From positions 265,266 through 329,265 of the forward strand of contig SJOL01005499.1 of the NCBI GenBank assembly GCA_004794785.1: a DNA stretch of 64,000 nucleotides, written 5' to 3'. Positions 25,871 through 36,000 of this stretch are shown here, one piece after another. Position numbers and translations under genes: made by a program. The notes beneath the pieces were generated by a model, which had not been told where the DNA came from, made no database searches, and saw nothing but the letters and a program-made list of their open reading frames with translations. This DNA is from Opisthorchis felineus. Taxonomy: Eukaryota; Platyhelminthes; Trematoda; Opisthorchiida; Opisthorchiidae. Each line of letters opens with the position of its first letter. Positions within the stretch are counted from its first letter, which is position 1.

Positions 25871-26639
25871 CTAGTCTGCCTGTCTAAAGAAGCTAGTAGC
25901 TGGAAGGACATACTGAGCTACCACAAGCCGTCTGGAAGAAATGCGATCCCGTGACTCAGTCTACAATACCTTCAACAAAAGCCACTGCTCTGCAGACAAT
26001 GGGGTGTGTGAGCGTCTTATCAATTTTGAGTGCATGGTAGCTGATTTCGTGCTTGTCTAAAGGCCGTCTTTCCAAATGATGAGTAGTGATGCCATTCCAC
26101 CTACTAAGTCACCTGCAGCTGAGTTACGCTGAGCAGACGTAAAACTGGAGTCGCAAGCAAAATGTTATTTACCCTCTCATGACATTGCACAACCAAAGTT
26201 TGGCTTCGGTTTTAACTCTAGCAAAGGTCACTTTATTAAGTATTGGGATTAAACATCGAACTGGTTTTCTGTCAGCTTTACGGGTCATCTGGAAACGGAA
26301 ATACTGATAATTTGCCGCGATATTTCACTGCAGACTTGGTTAACTGCAGAGCATTGCCTTTGTCACCAAGATGTCCACAAGGGGCCTTGCAACGAACATG
26401 GAATGAATCACGTCACAATTCACTTGTCTTTTTAGCATTTCGTTTGTCATTGGTTTCCTCGCCTCGTACGTGATATACATCCAAACACGCACGATAGCCT
26501 TGGAGAAGTCGAAGGATTATTGCAGTTACTATCTACACATAACCCTCTGTCCAGTGTGTACCATAAAAAAATGTGCCAAACCAAGAGCCGTTGCTGCAAA
26601 TTATGAAAAGACGCATGCATGTCTTTGATCATCATAAAC

Positions 26640-27255
26640 GAAAGGTTCAGCTGAGTCTCCTGTTAAAACAAAATTCGTTTGTAAATGAGAGTATTTGTCG
26701 AAAGCTGTCCAAATTGGGCCAAGTAAAACATAAGGTTGGCATAACCTCAGGGAGCGCGCCTACCTGATGAGCCCCAAGAAGGGAGAAACTGGTCATGGAC
26801 TGTCGAACAGTATTTAGCAGCCTTACGTCTAGACAAAAATGTATTGCGATATCTTGAATATCGTACAAACTGAAACATGAGACGGTCTGGTGCAGCATAT
26901 TCTGTTGAAGCGGTCCATCATAAAACGAGAGATTCAGCTGGATTCACTTAAGTCTCCTGCCAAAAATAAATCCATGTTACCTACTTTGGAGATATCTTGC
27001 AGATGATAACAAAAAGACTTTTTGTCAGTTGCAGTTATCTTATTCTTAACTATTTACTGTGCACACTCAATCGTCAGATGCTGCTCTCCGTTTCTAAAGT
27101 TGTTTCATTTCAGTTTAGCTACCTGCCACCACTTTGAGCAAAGTCTTTACAGCAGCACATTCAGTTGCCTGGAAACATCACAAACGAGAGATTCAGCTTG
27201 GTTCCAGGTGATTCTCTCGCAAAGAACCAAATTCGTTTGCAAATGAGTGTATTTC
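26640..27255 (+). repeat. HHR-C repeat units in tandem
   Basis: The word A-T-T-C-A-G-C-T-G and its surroundings recur at about 26645, 26930 and 27185, giving units of roughly 285 and 255 bp in one orientation. The first unit contains a hammerhead motif (26755-26805), followed by the same downstream segment (T-G-C-G-A-T-A-T-C, then G-G-T-C-T-G-G-T-G-C-A-G) that precedes the next unit. Unit order is therefore circularly permuted, as expected of a tandem array or Penelope-type pseudo-LTR. Confidence 0.65.
26755..26805 (+). ncRNA. Type I hammerhead ribozyme motif (HHR-C)
   Basis: CTGATGA at 26764-26770, stem II GCCC/GGGA with loop CAAGAA, GAAA at 26785-26788, stem III ACU/GGU, and C at position 17 (26794). 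The catalytic core is intact. Stem II has a mismatched closing pair and stem I (CCTAC with ATGGA) is weakened at its outer pair, so activity is doubtful. Confidence 0.6.
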
Positions 27256-28284
27256 GCTAAAGTCTTTACTCATTTGTTCCAAGCTCCTTTTAATTTCTAG
27301 AACGCACCACTCAAGCACATTTCTCACCGCAAGAGGATGGTCTCTGCAGTCAGATTTATGTCATTTTGGCTCAAACTGACAAGACGTCTCACTCGTTTGA
27401 TGCATTCTTGATTGAATTTGCTGATCGTACTTAGCTGAATGTTCAAAGTTGGGCAACATTTTTTCGGATTCTTCGGAAATCTGCGTCTGATTTCGTGCCC
27501 ACATCACTGACGATATCGTTGGTCTTACCTTACAGCAAGCTCAGTATGAGAGCCGATTTCTTCCAGTGGGACGCTCCTCACAATCCGCTCAAATTCACTT
27601 TTCAAATTGCACAGAAGCAACGCTTGCTATCTAGCCGCCTGGATCCAAAACACATCGGCAACAGGCAAATTTCCTCGCAAGCAGGTGTCCTGCGAGCAAA
27701 ATCTCACACACTTCGTGAACTGGATCGCTGAAATTTGATTTGTATCGGAAAGAATTACTTCTTTAGCGCCCTAATTTAGCAGCAATGAATACTGTGGATA
27801 TTCATTGATCTTGTATGACCGTGATTGGTACGTTGTGGACGGCCTTGTGAGTCTGAGTGGTGTTAGTTAATTCTCGACACCTAGGCCATCTAGAATAAGG
27901 CGATCAAAGAGACCTAAGCAACACGGATTATCGCGAAGGTTTATTCTCATATACCAGTGAACACTGTTGTGTTTGGGTGTTGATCTGTACGTTAAGTTCA
28001 ACAATTAACTTGCAAAAGTCTCCTTACCAAACGAGGAAACAGTGCGCATACTGAAACTACCAATAATTCGACACACTGACGATGGCAGTGATTGTTTGGA
28101 ACTCGATAATTATTGGATTATGGTGCGTAACTCCATCAAGTGTTCCAGGTTTCAAATCTCGATCCGCAATTTGTTCGTAAAATTTTCCAGTTTTCTGTGT
28201 GTCCAGAGCCACGTTTTTGGTCGAGTGAAGCTCATGTGGGAGGAGTCAGTCTTCTGATTACAGTGTTTCCTTTTGGGGAGTAAA

Positions 28285-28385
28285 ACGACATTTTGGATGG
28301 GCAATAGTATCTTGTTCTTAAAATTCTTCGACAGCCCACAACCTGTTTCGCCCTTCTTGGGGCTCATCAGGTAGGCGCAGTCNTG
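28285..28385 (-). repeat. HHR-C fragment with hammerhead core
   Basis: The minus strand has CTGATGA (28364-28370), stem II GCCC/GGGC, GAAA, and intact stem I CCTAC/GTGGG. Stem III is ACA/GGU with U at the cleavage position (28334-28375 overall). The single N of the window (28383) lies just 5' of the motif. Confidence 0.6.
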
Positions 28386-28636
28386 AATTAACCAACAGCG
28401 AATGTCATTCTTATTCTTCAACATGTGTTGTGAGTAGATGCGACTTAGGAAGTTTAAGTGTACTAAGTCTATGAACGGGGAGGTGCTCGTTTATGCCCGC
28501 AACATTCATGAGTTAGGACCTACCTTCTTTTGTGTTAGTAACTGCTTGCTTGAGGGGAATTCGGAACCACCAGCTGTCTGGTTGTCAATTAAACTGTGCC
28601 GTTCAACCTGTGGAGTACATAAGAACCTCACAATCT

Positions 28637-28771
28637 AGCGAAATACACTCATTTGCAAACAAATTTGGTTTTGCGAGAGACTCACCTGGAACCCAGCTGA
28701 ATCTCTCGTTTGTGATGTTTCCAAGCAACTGAATGTGCTGCACCAGGCTGCCTCATGTTTCAGTTGCTACG
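28637..28771 (-). repeat. HHR-C unit body fragment
   Basis: About 135 bp matching 43641-43778 (C-T-C-A-T-T-T-G-C through G-T-T-G-C-T-A-C-G-A). It abuts the LINE 3' end that begins at 28772. Confidence 0.8.
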
Positions 28772-29290
28772 ACTCATTGCCACCAAAAAGCGAGTTTTTG
28801 GTTGCGTAACGGGTAATTTCATTGAAGAATGTGTCCAGCACCAGAAGCTGCGTTGGTTGGGACGTGTTGCGTATGCCGAACCATCGTTTGCCGAAGAGAG
28901 TGTTGTTTTCCATGCCCAACTCAAAGTGGCGGAAGCAGAGAGGTTGTCAATCCTTGACCTGGCAGAGGGGTTTGAAGGAGATTACGAAACGCTTGGGTGC
29001 TATCGGTGCTACTCGCCTTCCAGGATGGGGATCCCCACTGAGCCTGGTTGGAGACACTGCAAGATATGGCTGCCAACCGATGTCAGTGGCGTTCTTGTTG
29101 TCAGTTTCTATCCAGATTGCCTGAATGAGTGTCTGGAGGCGTAGGCACCTCGGAATGATTGTAGTAAGCTAGCACTAAGTCCCTTCCCCTTCCAGCTTTA
29201 TTCTTTTTTTTCACAATAAGGCTTTCAAATAAATCATGGTTGTACGGCAGCGAAGCATCGGTGTTGAACACTGGTGTCATGCTGTCTATG
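28772..29290 (+). mobile_element. 5'-truncated LINE, 3' end
   Basis: Translates in three successive frames into the C-terminal region of a CR1/RTE-like LINE. First frame: [20 protein letters not shown]. After a 1-nt shift near 28868: [13 protein letters not shown]. After another shift near 29030: [16 protein letters not shown], ending at TGA 29126-29128. The tail includes AATAAA (29229-29234), then a G-G-T-T-G-T-A-C-G-G-C-A-G word shared with the copy at 51395. Confidence 0.8.
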
Positions 29291-29654
29291 ACGATGATGA
29301 GTCATCTTTGACCGTACGTGAAAGTGAGTACCGTAGCAATTATGATCTGTGTATTTCCACGAAGTCAGTTGAGTGAAGAGCTAACTTGCCCACTTATTAA
29401 AATTACTGGTGTGGTCAGTGTGTGTACATTTTTATGCCCCTACGTCGTGATGGACAGCCCACAGGAGACTAGATTGATGATCCAACTGCATTCGCCAAAA
29501 AAACGTTCCATATCACGTTAGTGAGACCGCTGTTGTTTAGCTGGATTCATTCCAGGAGGAAAGCAAAATCGGGGACGAAACTATCCATCACACTGGAGAA
29601 AAAGGCATCGGTTATAGGTGGAGCTGTATTTCCGAATACAAGCGACCCAATCAA

Positions 29655-29870
29655 TACGTTATCACGTGACCCTAATTCCCCGACTGAAGGCTGAATGGCG
29701 CTATACCCTGTCTAAATGCTAGTTGATCACGATATTTATCAGCTGCACGTGACCAAACAGCTTTATTCTTCATCCGTTGGCCCGGAGGTAGGAGTTCGAT
29801 TCCCCTGGAGATCCGTGAGGTGCGCACTGTTACTGATTCCCTGGAAGGACGAAACAGCTGTAGTGTTACT
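29655..29870 (+). mobile_element. SINE-B copy
   Basis: Shows the 5' landmark (G-G-C-G-C-T-A-T-A-C-C-C-T-G-T-C), a tRNA-like B box (GTTCGATTCCC at 29791-29801) and the 3' ribozyme-like part ending GAAACAGCTGTAG. The CTGATGA box is mutated, so the ribozyme is dead. Confidence 0.65.
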
Positions 29871-30090
29871 CACCCTTTTGGAATATATTGAAATAGACTG
29901 AATTTCCAAACCGCTTACTGCAGTCAAGCTCTGTACCAATAAAATTTTCGGTTCGTTTCACTTAATGGCTTCCATGAAGCTCCGATTAAGCTACTGTCTT
30001 TACGTCAAATCATGGCTGATATTGTCAAACAAGTGGACGGAAAACAAACTGTGAAAGCTTTATGAATTAATAAAATTGTTAAGGTACACA

Positions 30091-33000
30091 TCAATAAAGG
30101 TTATATTTGCAGTGATCTGAGCCTTTGTTCAACGCCATCTGCATGTCCCACTGAACCTTGGCTTTCACCGTTTGCGCGAATGTCATTTTGTAGTACTCTA
30201 AACGTAAGCGAAAGTAGCCATTCGGACCAGGATTAGGTTGGCCCTGGTAGTAGCGCCTGACTTGACACTGGAACCGCGGGAATCCTTGTTTGCGGAAGGA
30301 TTCTTGGAGCTATGGTGATAATATATTTATATATAATATTGTGAGAATCATGCTCATAACAACGATAGTTCATTGATGATGATAACCGTATGACTAGAAA
30401 TGCTCCAACTTACATCACAATTATAAAGTATGAATAAATCCTTCTTACATGTCACTGGCTAAAAGCACGGTGATAATTTTGTGAATTTGACACAAACAGG
30501 ACAAAGAAGAATGGCTGATTTGGCCTTAACCCAGCACATTGCACTCACTCATTCGCGCTCAGTGGTTTGAGCGCGAATTTACTGACCGGTAGGTCCATGG
30601 TTCGAACCCGACCTCTGCATTTCGACTTCGCCTGCTTAGGCCTGGGCAACCTGGCAGTTTCCCAGCCCTCGTGCTTCCTTCGGGTGGTATGGCAGCTAGG
30701 CACCGAAAGGGTGCTGCAGCTGAACGATTGTCTTATTTACATCGCACTCCGAATACCAAAGGAGAGGTGGTTTTTGTACAGCATGGCATATTGCAGAATA
30801 ATATCATGGCATTTCAATGACCGAGAGTCGATTTCACCTGCTCGTCTAGGAGGTTAGCGGTGATGTTCAATAAGTCATCCTGTCAGTGCACATGCCTCGA
30901 AGATCTCAGCACAGAAATGACTACCAAATCACCTACAAAAATGTTACCAGGTTATATAATAGCGTTCTGAAAAGTCCGCCACTTTCGAAAAGTCTTAATC
31001 AGAACCGTTGACAAGGAGAATCGGGAGATCTTTCTGGTTAACTTTGTGATTCAAAAAAATCCTCAGCTGCAGCGGCATCAGAATTTCTGACACATAGAAC
31101 CAAAGTGCCCAACTGATAGCCACCCTGATTAGCCTGTGTCAATCAAAATTGGCACGAATTTGCATTAGTTTACTGTCTGATTAACCGGAATTTCATTTGC
31201 TTTTCAGAAACGCAAACCACTTACTTCGTGGCACTTTCGAGAACTTTTGAATCCCGCCAGTCTAAGATTGTTGTGTTCTAAAAAAGATCAGATGGTGATA
31301 CAAAGTGATGGTTTAAGTCGGATGACAGCTTCGTGGGCAGAACTTGCATAAACCGTATGAATGTGTATGACATAAGTAGTATGGGACGATTTCTCAAAAT
31401 ATTTTGCCGGTTTAGTCGTACATATGAGCTCAAATGTATGAATATCTATTCACTAGTTGCATAGTATGATTCTTTGCACAGATTGCACAGACAAACCTAC
31501 CGTTTCAAGCAAGTCTGCTGTCCGTTGGGTTGGATCAATAGGATGAAGCCGCTTGTATCCCCGCAAAAGTTCACTTATTCCGGTCATAAAATTGCAGCGT
31601 TAGTTTGTGTCATGAGAAGCCTATTACGCGAAATAATACTCAGTGAGACCAATTTTCTGGTAACTCAAGTTTGTCAATATGGGTTTGTAAGACATGTTTG
31701 TGTTTGGATTGGATTCCCAGTGGCGTAATATGAGGAGACCTAGCTGAAAATTAGAGGTTGAATAAAATGAGACTGTTGTTCCCCTCCGTATGACGGAACG
31801 AATTTTACCTGGCCCAGGAAAATTTGCCGCAGCAGTAAAATGCCAAATTCTGCCCCAAAAGGAACTGAAAATTTTGGAAGCTTTAGGACCATTTTCCGGA
31901 AAGCAGAAAGTAAAAGCACCGTTTGAAATGTAGATTTCGTCCTGTAAGTTAAGCCGATCTATGATGAAAGACCGAGAAGCACTGCACAGCTGTTTTATCC
32001 CTATTGGAAATCATTAGCAGTGCGCATCTCGCGAAACTCTGGTTGACAGTCTTGAAGCCGTGACCTCTGGCCTAGTAGTTTGAACACAACCGTTCTGCTA
32101 CGAGCGGCTGATCAGCAGTGTGATTAGCTCACACCTAGACAGTATATAGCGCCGCTCCTCCTTCAATCACGGGATCCACATGTGTCGATTAACTGTCTCC
32201 TCGAGCAACAACATCTCAGACGGAGGCTTCATTCGTTGACTGACTTTTATTCTTCCTCGGAGCTACTTATAAATTGTTGTTGGCTGGACGGTTAGGCGTT
32301 CACAGTACTAGCCCGGAGTTCACATGTCTCTACTGGATATTCGTGGGATGTGCACTGCTGATGATTCCCGATGAGGATGAAACAGCTGTACAGTGAAAAG
32401 ATTTTTTGACAAGGCAACTGACTCCCGCCTAGTTATGGTGACCCAGGTTGCCTAAAGTTTATTTCCTCTAGTTACCACCGTGTATTTTTCTGCTGCCAAA
32501 TGAGCTAGGGAACTGAACTTTCCGTACAAAAGTTTGTGTGTAACAGAGCAATTCACAGGGTCAACGAAAAGTTGCGATGGTTGATCAAATCCTTTTCAAC
32601 CAAGAACAATTCAGGACGTTGAAGGCCTAAACTGGCAGAATGGATCAGAATGTCCCGGAATACACTTTCAAACTCAGGAAGAATTTACCCCGAGCGAATC
32701 CTGTTTGGTCACTGTCCGCCACAATTCGATCAATCCACTTCACTTTCAAATTGGCTATCAAGTAAGCAGTGACATGGGACAAAGCGATCGTTACGATAAG
32801 GCAAACTTTGAAAATTACCCAAACTTTGACAATTCCGTTTAGTACACCAAAGGTGTATTCCATCATAATACATGACTACTATTGCCGGGTTATCTTCGTT
32901 GAGTGGACGAAAGCGGTCACAACTGACCAAATTGTCAATGTTGGTTTGTCAAAGAAGACAGTTTTATCACTTTGTCTCAGTTCACGTGTGGATTGCTCTG

Positions 33001-36000
33001 AGTTCGACCAATAAAATGGCCCGAAGAAGGACGAAACAGTGAATGACAGAGACTAATTTCGGGACTACGGAAACAACACCACATAAACACCGATCATGCA
33101 GGTCCATGGTAGCATCTCATTGCGCGAAACTTTAGCCCCAAACGCGATTGAGTAAAGAGGGGATATTATGGAATAATACCTAAGTGTATGTGTTGAGCTG
33201 GGCAAGCAACCATAAGAGCTTCCTGGTAAAACTGAATAGATGATTTAAGAGCCACTCGGTTGCCACACAAAACCAAGGATTTGGTTGAGCTAGCCGGTAG
33301 GGATATCCCATCCAAATGAATTAATTTGGCCAAATCCCAGGGGTGAGGACTGTATCAGCTAAAAAGTGGCTATCTTCTATGAACGAGCAGCAGCTACTTA
33401 GATATAAGACGAACAAATATGCGTGGCAGGCATTCGTAGGCAACACGTTTGCTAAAGAGCAGACAAACATGTTCGTCACTCATATTACGTTTCAACCATT
33501 ATTGTGTGTCTGAACATGTTCATTTCTATATAATAACCTTCATACTGAGAGTTGCATGAAAACTCACTTGTGTTCAACAGCGCAACGTTTGCTAGAGGGC
33601 AAGAAAACAATTTGTTAGAGCCTGATTGATGCATACAGAGGAGAATAATTTCGCGCCATTTGGTATCTGTCCTAAATACTCGCATTTTTAAGCAATTTTG
33701 AAGTGTACAGTTTTTAGTTATCTCTGCTAAGGTGAAATATTTCGTTGGGGCATAGATTTCCTCTACTTCTCCCAACTGCTATCTGCTTGAAACAACAACT
33801 TAGTGAAACAACTCAGTGTTCGTTGTAGAATACATTCAAATTAATGTTCAATTACGAAACAAAATTTGTGGAAGCTTGGGAAATAGGATAAAACCGTTGG
33901 TTGACTGTCCAGATTTTTCATAGAGTAACGTGAGTAACGTGTATTCACTGTGGATTTTTTTTTACATGGCCAATCCCACACTGATTTTTATTTGCCCTTT
34001 TCAACTCCAAGTTCCTGCTAGCTACCGATTCCTTCAACGGAATCGTAAAAAAAGCTGGCTACTCGCAAGTAGTCAAATTGATTACAAATTTCTACTGATG
34101 ATCGGGGCCAAGAAATTATCTTGGCTGGGGAAGGCCCGTTGGAGTGAGTGGTTTGGATGGGGAAAGGGTTTCTGTTTCGTCAACAGTTGTTAGCCTCTGT
34201 GATAGGTTGACAGTAGCTTCTTGCGGTAGAGTTTAAAATACATTTTAATGAAACCGAGACAAGGTATATATCATAATTTTTCAGCATACATTATCCCACC
34301 CCTGTTACTTAGGTTTCCTCCCACAGGCCGTATTATTCCCATAAAATAATGGCTCTCATGCGAGAAGTGTTTCTAACCTTTGAACTTTTACCTGTGACTT
34401 ACATGGAATTTTTCGAGCATGATGAAAGAATACTGGCTGTTGGATTTCGAAGATGACCTCATCCGTCCAGTTCACCGAAGCTGCATCTTGCTCTCATCTT
34501 AGTTGGTTTGGAACCGAGCAGCTTCCATAGACGAATAACAAGGAACCGTCATCATCCGGGCTATGACGCCGGATGTTTGTTCTTGTTCACTTAGTTCAGT
34601 TTAGATCATTCCGCTTTGAAGAGAACTGCACCAACAAAGTATCATGTCACTTAACATTATTTCAGTCGGATATGAGGGACAACTTCACTCATCACCAGGA
34701 ACATTCATTGTTGACCATACTTATGTCACTCAGTCGGCCAGTCAGTTTGTCAGATATAAACCGTGTACCAAAGATACGTTGGTTCCAGCTTCTACACGTA
34801 CGGTTGCCGAAAAACTTGATAGCGCAGAATATGTGGTCAAGCATTGGAGACAATGACATGATGAGTTAGCTCGGAAAACTGGGCAGCTGCATACTAAAAG
34901 CGGTAGTTTTGATTCCACTGCGTGATTGAGCCATCTGCCAGTGCCATTAACCACTGATTAGTTGAGTCCCGGGGTCTCCATTCAGGTAGGCGGCAGTTGT
35001 CAACCCGAGTGAGTTTACTGGTTTGTGTTTTCATACTTCGTTGACAGGCCATTGGTTGTCCACTCAGCACAAGGCTGGGCAAGAAGAGTTTTGCGAGGCA
35101 GACGATCCTCTAACATGTGGAGTACATTCCCTAACCATCGTAACCCATGAACAGTGAGTAGTCCACCTGTCAGGAAGGTCAGATTCCTGAAAATAACCCC
35201 AGACTGCCTGGAACCTAGTGAGACCCTAAAACTCCACCAAAATCTTAATAGGGAAGCCGGTAAGCATCTAGGCCAGTCAATCAATCAATTCAGCAAAAGC
35301 CGATGAGTGTTCAGGCACGCCACAGAAGCACGATCGAATAAGTTCAGTTTTCAGGCATTTCATAGAAGCACGGTCGATGCCGATGGGTGTTCCCTAAACT
35401 CCTATCAGACAGCCTGAATCAATGTCAAAAAAGTACCTTTTAAATAGCGCGAGGCCGTTGTAAATTTTACACTCGCTTGTTGCAATAAAGCTGTTGTGTT
35501 CTTCGCCGGCTAGTCTTTTTTTCATCACCAAGGCACTGGAGGGGGGACAGCAGTCTCCCACCCCCTGTGGGAGAGCTTCTTTTTCCTCAAACCATCAAGC
35601 ATACCTCAGCACTGCTAACCCGGCGTTCCCACCTGACCAGACCAGTGCTTCGGCAGCACCGATGGTCAAACACTGGTAGCCCTCGTACGTCCCCTGCACT
35701 CAGAGGCCACATTTCTCTCCCGGTATGGATCGCACCGCCACAGTGTATACTCTGCCCTTGACAGACACACTGACGTCACGTCAAAGCCATTGATATCGCA
35801 GGCTGGGAAAACGTGCCCGATCTTCCAGACACGAGAAGTAATCCCGTTTCCAGCCAGTCCGATATATCAGGTTTTCTGTCGTCTTAAATTACGCAAAATG
35901 GAATTTACCTCTAAAAATCGAGGGTTCTAACGAACTTTGTTTTCAAGGAAAGGTGACAAAATAAGAAAATAGACCGAAATTACTGACTTCATATCTGGAA

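Noticed and set aside
32769..33014. Whole ORF as a functional gypsy integrase
   Set aside because: Only one block resembles integrase and the usual downstream second Asp and Glu blocks are absent; kept only as a low-confidence fragment at 32790-32980.
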